NCBI RefSeq assembly: GCF_004212635.1
Contig: NZ_PSRT01000029.1
Span: 1 to 64,000 of the forward strand
Direction of reading: 5' to 3'
Source: Bradyrhizobium genosp. SA-3
GTDB taxonomy: Bacteria > Pseudomonadota > Alphaproteobacteria > Rhizobiales > Xanthobacteraceae
DNA: 64,000 bases
The notes under the pieces were generated by a model. That model was not told the origin of the DNA and did no database searches. It worked only from the letters and a program-made list of their open reading frames with translations. This document shows, one piece after another, positions 39,237 through 49,212 of the stretch. The position numbers and the translations under genes are program-made. How positions within the stretch are numbered: position 1 is the first letter of the stretch; every line of letters starts with the position of its first letter.

Positions 39237-40253
39237 ATGCGACCACTTTTCCATCCGAGCCTGGTCAACGGTCGCTACGGCGACCCGACGGTCTATGTCG
39301 AAACGCTGTTCGAAAAGCGAAGTCTGCTGTTCGATGTCGGAGAGATTGCTTCACTAGCGCCGCGGAGGATACGGCGCGTCGACCAGGTCTTTGTCTCGCA
39401 TGCACATATTGATCATTTCGTGGGCTTCGACCATCTGCTTCGCTTGCTCGTCGGGCATGAGAAATCGGTGCAGCTGTTCGGTCCGTCCGGCTTTGCCGAG
39501 CACGTCTTTCACAAGCTTCAGGCCTATTGCTGGAATCTGGTCGAAACCTATCCCTGCGATCTCGTTTTCGATGTAAGCGAACTCGGAACGGCGGATTCCA
39601 TCTCGACCACGCGGTTCCACCTGAGGAAGGCGTTCGCAGCAGAGCCAACAGTCTCTCGCAAGGCCTTTGGCGGCATACTCTGCGATGAACCGACCCATCG
39701 CGTGTCCGCCGCGATCCTTGAACATGGCACGCCCTGCCTCGCCTTTGCGCTGCAGGAGGCAGCGCATGTCAACGTATGGAAGAACCGGCTGTTGGAGCGC
39801 GGACTGCCCGTCGGTCCCTGGTTGCTGTCGCTGAAGAAGGCCATCGTCGAGCGTCGCGCCGACGATCATTTGATCCGCATCGATGAAACGGCAACGTCAG
39901 ATCGTCTCGTTCCGCTCGCCAGCCTGCGCGATCTCGTGACGGTAACTGCGGGCCAGAAAATTGCCTATGTAACCGATGTTGCCGACACGCCGGCCAATCG
40001 CGCCGCCATCGTGGCGCTGATTCAGAATGCAGACATCCTCTTCATCGAGGCGGCGTTTGCGGGGGCCGACGCCGCATTGGCGAGTGAGCGGGCTCATCTT
40101 ACAACCACGGCTGCCGGAGAAATCGCACGGGAAGCCAATGTGCGCCGCGTCGAGCCCTTCCACTTCTCTCCGCGCTATGCGGGAGAGCAGGAGCGGATGC
40201 TGGCCGAGGTGATGGCGGCGTTCAGGCATCTCGCACCTGACGCAAAGAGCTAA
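39237..40253 (+). CDS. RNase Z-like metallo-beta-lactamase-fold hydrolase
   Basis: Protein of 338 aa. The zinc motif SHAHIDH is at ~54-60 (H55, H57, D59, H60). Further ElaC-type landmarks are HGTPCLAFALQE, YVTDVADTPAN (metal Asp), IEAAF, and the two distal His sites in RAHLTTTAAGEIA and FHFSPRY. RNase Z processes tRNA 3' ends; this one has extra insertions and sits in an accessory cluster, so a phosphodiesterase on another nucleotide is equally possible. No signal peptide. The 24-base gap to the next gene suggests an operon. Confidence 0.75.
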   Translation: MRPLFHPSLVNGRYGDPTVYVETLFEKRSLLFDVGEIASLAPRRIRRVDQVFVSHAHIDHFVGFDHLLRLLVGHEKSVQLFGPSGFAEHVFHKLQAYCWNLVETYPCDLVFDVSELGTADSISTTRFHLRKAFAAEPTVSRKAFGGILCDEPTHRVSAAILEHGTPCLAFALQEAAHVNVWKNRLLERGLPVGPWLLSLKKAIVERRADDHLIRIDETATSDRLVPLASLRDLVTVTAGQKIAYVTDVADTPANRAAIVALIQNADILFIEAAFAGADAALASERAHLTTTAAGEIAREANVRRVEPFHFSPRYAGEQERMLAEVMAAFRHLAPDAKS

Positions 40254-40277
40254 GCGACAGGACCGGAGTGGAAAGTC

Positions 40278-41426
40278 ATGTCCGAGGAACGACATCTGCC
40301 AGCGGTGTGTCGGAAACCGGTGCGGCTCTTCCTATGCGGAGATGTCATGTGCGGCCGCGGCATCGACCAGGTGCTGGCGCACCCCTGTAGCCCCGAGATT
40401 TACGAAGATTACATGCGATCGGCGTCGGGCTACGTGCAGCTCGCCGAGCAGGCGAACGGGCCTATTCCGCGGCGCAATGGATCGTCCTACGTCTGGGGCG
40501 CTGCACTGGACCAATTCGAGTCCATGCAGCCGGACGCGCGGATCATCAATCTCGAAACGGCTGTGACGGGCAGCAACGACCGCGCGAACAAGGGCATCAA
40601 CTACCGCATGAGCCCCGAGAACGCAGACTGTCTCGCGGCCGCGGGGATCGACTGCTGTCTATTGGCCAACAACCATGTGCTCGATTGGGGCCGCGCCGGC
40701 CTAGTAGAGACGCTGACGACTTTGCAGAAGCTCAACATCAAGGCGGCGGGCGCAGGCCGCAATGATCGGGAAGCGCGCGCACCCGCAGTGCTGAGCCTTG
40801 CCGACGCGCGGCTCCTGGTCTTTGCGTTCGGATCGACATCGAGCGGAATCCCGTTCAAGTGGGTTGCAATGTCAGACACTCCGGGCGTCAACCTGCTGCC
40901 TGACCTCAGCGGGGCGAGCGCGTTCGAGGTCGCTGACCAGGTCATGGCGGCCAGAAGGCCGGGCGATCTCACGGTGGTGTCGATCCATTGGGGATCCAAT
41001 TGGGGATATGACATTCCCGATGAGCAGAGGATTTTTGCCCGGGCCCTGGTCGACAAGGCAGGCGTGTCGATCGTTCACGGGCATTCTTCGCACCATCCGA
41101 GAGCGATCGAAATCTATCGAGACCGCCTTATACTCTATGGCTGCGGTGATTTTCTGAACGACTATGAGGGGATCCGTGGTTACGAGTGCTACCGCGACGA
41201 CCTGGCGTTGATGTATTTCGCCGACCTGGATCCAACCAGCGGAAGCCTTCATGCACTCCATCTGGTTCCCATGCAGATCAAGAACTTTCGTCTCTCCGTT
41301 CCATCGCGGCGCGACATTGAATGGATCCGGCAAACCCTGGATAGGGAATGCCGGCCGTTCGGAACGAGGGTCATTTTTGAATCCGAACAGCAGCTTGCAT
41401 GTGTCGCGCAGAGGGCAACGACCTGA
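40278..41426 (+). CDS. CapA-family metallophosphoesterase-like protein
   Basis: Protein of 382 aa. Metal-site motifs in order: LFLCGDVMCGRG (~33-44), INLETAVTGS, LANNHVLDWG, VSIHWGSNWG, and VHGHSSHHPRAIEIY. This is the CapA/PgsA fold, related to calcineurin-like phosphatases and used in poly-gamma-glutamate synthesis or export. No membrane anchor is seen, whereas PgsA has one, so this copy is likely soluble. A glutamine synthetase upstream makes a gamma-glutamyl link conceivable (inference). Confidence 0.78.
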   Translation: MSEERHLPAVCRKPVRLFLCGDVMCGRGIDQVLAHPCSPEIYEDYMRSASGYVQLAEQANGPIPRRNGSSYVWGAALDQFESMQPDARIINLETAVTGSNDRANKGINYRMSPENADCLAAAGIDCCLLANNHVLDWGRAGLVETLTTLQKLNIKAAGAGRNDREARAPAVLSLADARLLVFAFGSTSSGIPFKWVAMSDTPGVNLLPDLSGASAFEVADQVMAARRPGDLTVVSIHWGSNWGYDIPDEQRIFARALVDKAGVSIVHGHSSHHPRAIEIYRDRLILYGCGDFLNDYEGIRGYECYRDDLALMYFADLDPTSGSLHALHLVPMQIKNFRLSVPSRRDIEWIRQTLDRECRPFGTRVIFESEQQLACVAQRATT

Positions 41427-41589
41427 CTCTCGTAACCCGATAAAATTGGCGAGCCAGCGCACTGGGACTGCGTCCCCGCCCGGCAGCTGACCTAATCTTC
41501 GACTCCCGCTAGCCGACGAAGGCTGTGGCTTTGCCAAACACCGCCTTCGGATGTCTTATGCTCAATGTCCGCCGCGGAGGTTACGCCCG

Positions 41590-42255
41590 ATGTTGACCCA
41601 GGTTTATGAAATCTCGACCATCGAAGAGGCGTCCGCTGTTTCAGCCATTGGCGTCGATCATATCGGCGTGCTCGTCGGAGACGGCCGATTTCCGCGCGAG
41701 TTGCCGATCTCAGCAGCTTCCGAAATCGCCGCGGCGATTGTACCGCCATCGAAGTTCTCAGCACTGTTTCTGACCTGCGATCTCTCCTTGATTGCCCCAT
41801 GGGCGCGCGAACTCAACCCCGCGATCGTCCATTTGGGAGCCCGCGCCGAATTGCTTTCCCCGCAAGACGTTGCTTCGCTCAAACGCATGTTGCCCGGGAT
41901 GGTCGTGATGAGGAGCATACCGGTGTTCGGCGAGGAGAGCATCGCGATTGCCCGCAGCTACGTTGGCATTGCAGACTTTCTGCTTCTCGACAGCTATCGA
42001 GCCACGGACAAGCAGATCGGCGCGCTCGGCGTGACGCATGACTGGGATATCAGCCGCCGGATCGTGGACCTCGCCCCTGTTCCTGTTGTCCTTGCCGGTG
42101 GTCTCGGACCGGACAACGTCGCAGAAGCGATTCGCACCGTCCGTCCAGCCGGTGTTGATTCCAAGACGAGAACGGATCAGGACGGATCGCATGCCAAGGA
42201 CCTGGATCGAGTCCGCCGGTTCCACGAAGCGGCTCGGGCGGCGGCGCCGTCATAG
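41590..42255 (+). CDS. TrpF-like TIM barrel lacking the catalytic cysteine
   Basis: Protein of 221 aa. The phosphoribosylanthranilate isomerase pattern is clear: IGVDHIGVLVGDGRFPRELP, ADFLLLDSY (catalytic Asp134), GVTHDWDISRRIV and VVLAGGLGPDNVAEAIRTVRP. True TrpF begins with KICGLT, whose Cys is the general base; here the equivalent strand reads VYEISTIEEA and has no Cys. The C-terminal phosphate loop is also changed (GVDSKTRTDQ for GVDVSSGVE). It is therefore unlikely to be a tryptophan enzyme and probably acts on another ribose-phosphate compound. Start ATG 41590; the DUF62 gene begins 18 bases after its stop. Confidence 0.75.
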   Translation: MLTQVYEISTIEEASAVSAIGVDHIGVLVGDGRFPRELPISAASEIAAAIVPPSKFSALFLTCDLSLIAPWARELNPAIVHLGARAELLSPQDVASLKRMLPGMVVMRSIPVFGEESIAIARSYVGIADFLLLDSYRATDKQIGALGVTHDWDISRRIVDLAPVPVVLAGGLGPDNVAEAIRTVRPAGVDSKTRTDQDGSHAKDLDRVRRFHEAARAAAPS

Positions 42256-42273
42256 TGTGGAGCAGCTGACATC

Positions 42274-43002
42274 ATGATTGTTCTGTTCACGGATTTCGGA
42301 TTGCACGGCCCCTATACGGGCCAGATGAAGGCCGTGCTGCACCAGATGGCGCCTGGCATACCCGCTATCGACCTCTTCACCGATGCGCCCATGGGGAATC
42401 CCAGGGCGTCGGCGTACCTCCTGGCGGCTTATGCCGCCTGGTTTCCGCCGGAAACTGTCTTTCTCTGCGTCGTCGATCCCGGCGTCGGCGGGACGCGCCC
42501 GGCCATTGTGATCGAGGCCGACGGCCGGTGGTATGTCGGCCCCGGCAACGGCTTGTTCGAGCTTGTCCAGCGCCGCGCCACAAGGACGCGCAGTTGGGAC
42601 ATCGACTGGAGGCCGGAGCGCCTCTCGGCCAGCTTTCACGGGCGCGACCTCTTCGCACCGCTCGCAGCCATGCTGGCGCGCGGCGAGCCGCCGCCCGGCC
42701 AGCCGCGAGGGGATGACAGGGATCGCCGCGCGGACTGGCCCGACGACCTCTGCGAGATCGTCTACGTCGACCACTTCGGCAATGCTATGACTGGATTGAG
42801 AGCCGCCGTCCTGCCGCCCAACGCCAGGCTTGCCTTGGCGGGTCACATATTGGAGCGCGAAAGAACCTTCAGCGATCGGCCGCCGGGCTCAGCCTTCTGG
42901 TACGAGAACTCGAACGGGCTCGCCGAAATCGCCGTCAACCAGGGCCGTGCGGACCGGGATCTTGGCCTTTCGACCGGCAGCCCGGTTGAGATCGTCCCTT
43001 AG
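42274..43002 (+). CDS. SAM hydrolase / SAM hydroxide adenosyltransferase (DUF62)
   Basis: Protein of 242 aa. It is homologous to the fluorinase/chlorinase fold, but with the Asp-Arg-His triad of the hydrolytic enzymes: Asp68 and Arg75 in VVDPGVGGTRP, and His122 in FHGRDLFAPLAA. The spacing Asp68-Arg75 matches the archaeal enzyme as I recall it. Such enzymes split S-adenosylmethionine with water to methionine and adenosine. DHFGNAMTGL lies in the C-terminal barrel. The adenosine-specific kinase gene 270 bases downstream would use its product. Confidence 0.88.
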   Translation: MIVLFTDFGLHGPYTGQMKAVLHQMAPGIPAIDLFTDAPMGNPRASAYLLAAYAAWFPPETVFLCVVDPGVGGTRPAIVIEADGRWYVGPGNGLFELVQRRATRTRSWDIDWRPERLSASFHGRDLFAPLAAMLARGEPPPGQPRGDDRDRRADWPDDLCEIVYVDHFGNAMTGLRAAVLPPNARLALAGHILERERTFSDRPPGSAFWYENSNGLAEIAVNQGRADRDLGLSTGSPVEIVP

Positions 43003-43031
43003 ATGGTTATGTCACAACGTGGTCTGCAGTT

Positions 43032-43193
43032 ATGCGCACGCCAAGAAAGCAGAGCTCAGGAACGGATTGGCCAAAGCCGAAGACGCCTCACGCCAGGCCG
43101 CCGGCGACTGGCAACAAGCGGTTGGCCGATCAGACCCGCAAGATTCTCCGCAAGCACTACGCGAGCAAATATCGGATGGGGCAATCGCGGTAA
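43032..43193 (+). CDS. Small basic protein, unknown (53 aa)
   Basis: ATG 43032 opens 53 codons starting MRTPRKQSSGTDWPKPKTPH and ending KHYASKYRMGQSR. It is strongly basic (Lys/Arg-rich, helical second half KRLADQTRKILRKHYASKYR). It fills the gap between the SAM hydrolase and the adenosine kinase and reads in the same direction. No good ribosome site is visible and no family is known to me. It may be real or chance; this low confidence reflects that. Confidence 0.35.
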   Translation: MRTPRKQSSGTDWPKPKTPHARPPATGNKRLADQTRKILRKHYASKYRMGQSR

Positions 43194-43273
43194 GGGGCGA
43201 AATCGGCCACCTGTGCTGCTTGCAATCACTTTCCGGCGGCCTAACATGTAGCTCTGCCGACAGGAGCGCGGCC

Positions 43274-43759
43274 ATGGAACTCACCGTGGTGCCCATCGTC
43301 AAGCCGGACGCGGCCAACTTCATCTTCGGTCAGTCGCATTTCATCAAGACCGTGGAAGATCTCCACGAGGCGCTCGTGGGCGCGGTTCCGGGCATCCGCT
43401 TCGGGCTGGCCTTCTGCGAGGCCTCCGGCAAGCGACTGGTACGCTGGTCGGGCAATGACGAAGCGGCCCTCACCCTCGCCCGCAACAACGCATTGGCCAT
43501 CGGCGCCGGCCACACTTTTCTGATCTTCCTGGGCGACGGGTTCTTTCCGGTCAACGTCCTGGCTCCCGTGCGCGCGGTGCCGGAGGTCTGCCGCATCTAC
43601 TGCGCGACGGCCAACCCCACGCAGGTGATCGTCGCGCAAACCGAGCTTGGCCGCGGCGTGCTCGGCGTAGTGGATGGCGCTTCGCCGCTGGGTATCGAGA
43701 CCGACGCCGACATTGCGTGGCGGAAGGACCTGCTGCGAAAGATCGGCTACAAGCTGTAG
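43274..43759 (+). CDS. Adenosine-specific kinase (DUF355)
   Basis: Protein of 161 aa, starting MELTVVPIVKPDAANFIFGQ. It follows the DUF355 pattern: FIKTVEDLHEALVGAVPGIR, GLAFCEASGKRLVRWSGND, NALAIGAGHTFLIFLGDGFF, IYCATANPTQVIVAQT and GRGVLGVVDGASPLGIE. The family is known from archaea (PAE0151 type) and scattered bacteria and binds or phosphorylates adenosine. Next to a SAM hydrolase it would handle released adenosine. ATG 43274 has GGAGCG 8 bases before it. Confidence 0.85.
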   Translation: MELTVVPIVKPDAANFIFGQSHFIKTVEDLHEALVGAVPGIRFGLAFCEASGKRLVRWSGNDEAALTLARNNALAIGAGHTFLIFLGDGFFPVNVLAPVRAVPEVCRIYCATANPTQVIVAQTELGRGVLGVVDGASPLGIETDADIAWRKDLLRKIGYKL

Positions 43760-43800
43760 TGGCTGGATGAAGCAGGATGCGATCAGGTACGCGTCCGGCG

Positions 43801-44187
43801 TTAGATCAGTGCAACCCTGGACGACACGTGGTGGCTCGCGATCTTCCAGTCGCCGCCTTCACGCACGATTGCCCAGGTAAGTTTGACCGACAGCGGCGCG
43901 GCCTCCTCGCCGAGGTCGAACGAGGCGATCGCGGCCATGTTGATCACTTCGGGCGCGACCTGCGCCGCGGCCACCTCGGAAAAGCGGACGCTCGGCGAGC
44001 GCCAGCGCGGCAGGCCATTGAAATAGGCCGCGACTCCGTCCCTGCCACGATATAGCGTCGGGTTGGAGCCGAAGAAGAATGCGTTCTTCGCATAGAGCGA
44101 CGACAGCGCGGCCGCGTCGAGCGTCGCGAAGCCGGCGCACCATTTCGCGATGATGGCGGAAACGATGGCGTCGGCTTCATTGTTCAT
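43801..44187 (-). CDS. SnoaL/SgcJ-like NTF2-fold protein
   Basis: Protein of 128 aa with the NTF2-like cone fold: MNNEADAIVSAIIAKWCAGF, LYAKNAFFFGSNPTLYRGRD, VAAYFNGLPRWRSP, VKLTWAIVREGGDWKIASHH. SgcJ/EcaC-type members include isomerases and ketosteroid-like enzymes, but many have no known activity. It begins 8 bases after the glnS stop on the same strand and probably shares its transcript. Confidence 0.8.
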   Translation of the reverse strand: MNNEADAIVSAIIAKWCAGFATLDAAALSSLYAKNAFFFGSNPTLYRGRDGVAAYFNGLPRWRSPSVRFSEVAAAQVAPEVINMAAIASFDLGEEAAPLSVKLTWAIVREGGDWKIASHHVSSRVALI

Positions 44188-44195
44188 GTCGTATC

Positions 44196-45872
44196 TCAGC
44201 CTTTCGCGGCTTCCTTCGCAAACGTGTCGCGCAGGCCGATGGTGCGCGAAAACACCGGCTTGCCGGGCGTCGAGTCCTTGTCACGCACGAAATAGCCCTG
44301 GCGCTCGAACTGCATCGGCTCCATCGAATTGCTCTCCGCGACTGATGCCTCGACTCGGGCATCAGCCAGGATCTCCAGCGATTGCGGATTGAGATCAGCC
44401 GCGAAGTTCGCGGCGTCCGGATTCGGATTGGAGAACAGCTGGTTGTAGATGCGGATTTCGGCCGGCTTCGACGTCGCTGCCGGCAGCCAGTGCATGGTCG
44501 CCTTGACCTTGCGGCCATCGGGCGCGTTGCCGCCCTTTGTCGCGGGATCGTAGGTGCAGCGCAGCTCCACCACCTCACCCGCCTCGTTCTTGATCACGCC
44601 GGTGCACTTGACGAAATAGGCATAGCGCAGCCGCACCTCGTTGCCCGGCGACAGGCGGAAGAACTTCTTCGGCGGATTCTCCATGAAGTCGTCGCGCTCG
44701 ATATAGAGCTCGCGGCCGAACGCGATCTTGCGCGTGCCGGCGCTGGGATCGTCGGGATGGTTGATCGCCTCGAGCTCCTCGACCTGCCCCTCCGGATAGT
44801 TCTCGATCACCACTTTCAGCGGCTTCAGCACCGCCATGCGGCGCTGCGCCGTGCGGTTCAGTTCCTCACGGATGCAGAACTCAAGCATGCCGACGTCGAC
44901 CACGCTGTTGGCCTTGGCGACGCCGATGCGCTTGACGAATTCGCGTAGCGCCGCCGGCGGCACGCCGCGGCGGCGCATCCCCGCAATGGTCGGCATGCGC
45001 GGATCGTCCCAGCCCGCGACATGGCCCTCGCGAACAAGCTGGGTCAGCACGCGCTTCGAGAGCAGCGTGTAAGTCAGGTTCAGCCGCGCGAACTCGTACT
45101 GGTGCGGCTCTGACGGCACCGGCAGCTTCTCGATGAACCAGTCATAGAGCGGCCGATGGTCCTCGAACTCCAGCGTGCAGATCGAGTGCGTGATGCCCTC
45201 GATCGCATCCGACTGGCCGTGGGCATAATCGTAGCTCGGATAGATGCTCCATGTGGTGCCGGTGCGCGGATGATGCGCATGCAGGATGCGATACAGCACG
45301 GGGTCGCGCAGATTGATGTTGCCCGCGGCCATGTCGATCTTGGCCCGCAGCACGCGCGCCCCGTTCGGGAATTCGCCGGCCTTCATGCGCCGGAACAGGT
45401 CGAGATTTTCCTCCACCGAGCGGTCGCGGAACGGCGAGTTCCTGCCGGGCTCGGTCAGCGAGCCGCGCGAAGTGCGGATCTCCTCCTGGGTCTGGTCGTC
45501 GACATAGGCGAGCCCGTCGCGGATCAGTTGCTCCGCCCATTCATAGAGGCGATCGAAATAATCCGAGGCGAAGAACAGGTTCTTGCCCCAGTCGAAGCCG
45601 AGCCAGCGCACGTCGGCCTGGATGGAATCGATATATTCCTGCTCTTCCTTGATCGGGTTGGTGTCGTCGAAGCGCAGATGGCAGCGGCCCGGAAACTCCT
45701 GGGCGATGCCGAAATTGAGTGCGATCGACTTGGCGTGGCCGATATGCAAATAGCCGTTCGGCTCCGGCGGGAACCGGGTCACGATCTCCTTGTATTTGCC
45801 CTGATCGAGATCGGCCTGGATGATGTCACGAATGAAATCGCGCCCAACCTCAGTCGCCACCGGTTCTGTCAT
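44196..45872 (-). CDS. glnS: Glutaminyl-tRNA synthetase
   Basis: Protein of 558 aa, class I. The HIGH motif is in [20 protein letters not shown] (~36-55), and the KMSKS-like motif is [11 protein letters not shown]. The C-terminal anticodon-binding beta-barrels follow (ILDYDN-like region, [32 protein letters not shown]). It charges tRNA-Gln directly. GlnRS came into bacteria by transfer from eukaryotes and is found only in some alphaproteobacteria, so its presence helps place the organism. gltX is divergent, 143 bases away. Confidence 0.96.
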   Translation of the reverse strand: MTEPVATEVGRDFIRDIIQADLDQGKYKEIVTRFPPEPNGYLHIGHAKSIALNFGIAQEFPGRCHLRFDDTNPIKEEQEYIDSIQADVRWLGFDWGKNLFFASDYFDRLYEWAEQLIRDGLAYVDDQTQEEIRTSRGSLTEPGRNSPFRDRSVEENLDLFRRMKAGEFPNGARVLRAKIDMAAGNINLRDPVLYRILHAHHPRTGTTWSIYPSYDYAHGQSDAIEGITHSICTLEFEDHRPLYDWFIEKLPVPSEPHQYEFARLNLTYTLLSKRVLTQLVREGHVAGWDDPRMPTIAGMRRRGVPPAALREFVKRIGVAKANSVVDVGMLEFCIREELNRTAQRRMAVLKPLKVVIENYPEGQVEELEAINHPDDPSAGTRKIAFGRELYIERDDFMENPPKKFFRLSPGNEVRLRYAYFVKCTGVIKNEAGEVVELRCTYDPATKGGNAPDGRKVKATMHWLPAATSKPAEIRIYNQLFSNPNPDAANFAADLNPQSLEILADARVEASVAESNSMEPMQFERQGYFVRDKDSTPGKPVFSRTIGLRDTFAKEAAKG

Positions 45873-46015
45873 TACGAAAATCCTGTAGGGAAATCAGCGG
45901 TCCTTCTGCCAAATTCGCTGGGCCGCGCCAAGCCTTAGCAGGTCCGCTGTCGGGCTTTAGTTATGCTCCGGTCCTGATATATACCACCGCCTCCAATGCA
46001 TAGGCCCTGCCAAGA

Positions 46016-47443
46016 ATGACCGATTCCGTCGTCACGCGCTTCGCTCCCTCGCCGACCGGCTTCCTCCATATCGGAGGCGCCCGCACGGCGCTTTTCAACT
46101 GGCTCTATGCGAAGAAGCACGGCGGCAAGATGCTGCTGCGGATCGAGGATACCGACCGGGAGCGCTCCACCGAGGCCGCCATCGCGGCCATCCTCGACGG
46201 CCTCAAATGGCTGGAGCTCGGCTGGGACGGCGAGGTCATCTACCAGTTCGCCCGCGCCGCCCGCCATCGCGAGGTCGCCGAGCAGCTGCTCGCCGACGGC
46301 AAGGCCTATCGCTGCTACGCCACCGCCGAGGAGCTTGCCGCCATGCGCGAGAAGGCGCGCGCAGAGGGCCGTACCCGCCTCTATGACGGCATGTGGCGCG
46401 ACCGCGATCCCGCGACCGCCCCGGCCGATGTGAAGCCCACCATTCGCCTGCGCGCGCCGCAGACCGGCGAGACCGTGATCGAGGACCAGGTCCAGGGCCG
46501 CGTGGTCTGGCAGAACGAGAATCTCGACGACCTCGTCCTGCTGCGCGGCGATGGCAACCCGACCTACATGCTCGCGGTGGTGGTGGATGACCACGACATG
46601 GGCGTGACCCATGTCATTCGTGGTGACGACCATCTGATCAACGCCGCCCGCCAGAAGCAGATCTACGATGCGATGGGCTGGGCGCTGCCGAGCATGTCCC
46701 ACATCCCCCTGATCCACGGCCCGGACGGCTCGAAGCTGTCGAAGCGCCACGGCGCGCTCGGCGTCGATGCCTACCGCGCCATGGGGTACCTCCCGGCAGC
46801 GTTGCGCAACTATCTCGTCCGGCTCGGCTGGAGCCATGGCGACCAGGAGATCTTCTCGACCGAGGAGATGGTCGCCGCGTTCGATCTCGGCAGCGTCGGC
46901 CGTGCCGCCGCCCGCTTCGATTTCGCCAAGCTGGAAAACCTCAACGGCCACTACATCCGCAATGCCGACGATCAATCACTCGTGAAGCTGTTCGAGGATG
47001 TGCTCGACCACGTCGTGCCCAGCCGCGACGACATTAAGGCCAAGTTAAACGACACCACGCGGGCGCAGCTCCTGAAGGCCATGCCGGCCCTGAAGGAGCG
47101 CGCCAAGACGCTGATCGAGCTGATCGACGGCGCCTACTTCATCTTCGCCGACCGGCCGCTGCAGCTCGATACCAAGGCGCAGGCGCTGCTGACAGCTGAG
47201 AACCGCAAGCTGATCGGCCAGCTTCATTCCGCGCTGGGGAAAGTCGAGACATGGAGCGGCGGCAGCACGGAAGCCGCGCTGCGCACCTTTGCCGAGGAAA
47301 ATAGTCTCAAGCTCGGCGCGGTCGCCCAGCCGTTGCGGGCGGCGCTGACGGGACGGACGACCTCGCCAGGGATTTTCGAGGTTTTGGACGTTCTGGGACG
47401 CCAGGAAAGCCTTGGCCGGCTTAGGGATCAGGCTACGACGTAA
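46016..47443 (+). CDS. gltX: Glutamyl-tRNA synthetase
   Basis: Protein of 475 aa. It attaches glutamate to tRNA-Glu. The HIGH-type motif is [20 protein letters not shown] at residues ~8-27, and the KMSKS-type motif is [23 protein letters not shown] and the C-terminal helical anticodon domain (~310-475) are present. It is divergent from glnS; the shared region 45873-46015 has a TGATATATACC stretch that could hold the -10 of gltX. gltA follows on the same strand. Confidence 0.96.
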   Translation: MTDSVVTRFAPSPTGFLHIGGARTALFNWLYAKKHGGKMLLRIEDTDRERSTEAAIAAILDGLKWLELGWDGEVIYQFARAARHREVAEQLLADGKAYRCYATAEELAAMREKARAEGRTRLYDGMWRDRDPATAPADVKPTIRLRAPQTGETVIEDQVQGRVVWQNENLDDLVLLRGDGNPTYMLAVVVDDHDMGVTHVIRGDDHLINAARQKQIYDAMGWALPSMSHIPLIHGPDGSKLSKRHGALGVDAYRAMGYLPAALRNYLVRLGWSHGDQEIFSTEEMVAAFDLGSVGRAAARFDFAKLENLNGHYIRNADDQSLVKLFEDVLDHVVPSRDDIKAKLNDTTRAQLLKAMPALKERAKTLIELIDGAYFIFADRPLQLDTKAQALLTAENRKLIGQLHSALGKVETWSGGSTEAALRTFAEENSLKLGAVAQPLRAALTGRTTSPGIFEVLDVLGRQESLGRLRDQATT

Positions 47444-47586
47444 GTCGACCATGTGCGCGGCGATCTTGCAGCGCACACAGCAATAATATACCCATCTCAC
47501 CCGTACCTTCTGGAATATCCGGCTTGCCCCATCGTCTTATGGGGTCTCCGGGTCCGGCCCGTTTCACCATACATCGGGGACCTACG

Positions 47587-48888
<1,302 letters not shown>

Positions 48889-48910
48889 CCTCGGCCGTCA
48901 CGGCTTTCGA

Positions 48911-48946
48911 AACGGCGCCATCGAGAGATGGCGCCGTTTTTGTTTG
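48911..48946 (+). terminator. Rho-independent terminator of gltA
   Basis: AACGGCGCCATC (48911-48922), a GAGA loop and GATGGCGCCGTT (48927-48938) form a perfect 12-bp GC-rich stem. It is followed by TTTTGTTTG. It lies directly after gltA and is the clearest intrinsic terminator in the window. Confidence 0.9.
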
Positions 48947-48956
48947 TGCGCGCACT

Positions 48957-49091
48957 TGTAGGGTGGGTTAGCTAGCGGCTGCGCGAAGCGCAGTCCGCTG
49001 GCGTAACAACTTCGTTCGGCCAGTGCAGAAGCATGGTGGGTTACGCCTTGCAGGTGCGCTTCGCGCATCTGCAAGGCTAACCCACCCTACA
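48957..49091. repeat. Intergenic inverted repeat bounded by TGTAGGGTGGGTTAGC
   Basis: TGTAGGGTGGGTTAGC (48957-48972) and its complement GCTAACCCACCCTACA (49076-49091) bound about 135 bases. A second pair of GGTGGGTTA-type motifs lies inside. This is a third repeat family and resembles the dispersed TAGGGTGGGTTAGC elements of rhizobia. It separates gltA from the ABC operon and could mark the insertion edge. Confidence 0.75.
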
Positions 49092-49176
49092 AACACCGCT
49101 GTTGCTGCCGCGCACAACAACAAGGCGGCGCATTGGACCGGCAAACACTTGACAGCCGAAACGCTCCGCGCGCAAA

Positions 49177-49195
49177 TTCTTACACTAAGTAAGAA
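49177..49195. promoter_or_regulatory. Palindromic operator candidate for the ROK regulator, with promoter
   Basis: TTCTTACACTAAGTAAGAA is a perfect inverted repeat (7-bp arms, 5-bp centre) directly before the regulator coding region. A TTGACA at 49149-49154 upstream could be the -35, placing the palindrome at or after the -10. ROK regulators bind such palindromes, so autorepression relieved by a sugar is likely. The -10 itself is poor. Confidence 0.55.
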
Positions 49196-49212
49196 TGACG
49201 ACAGGGATGGAA

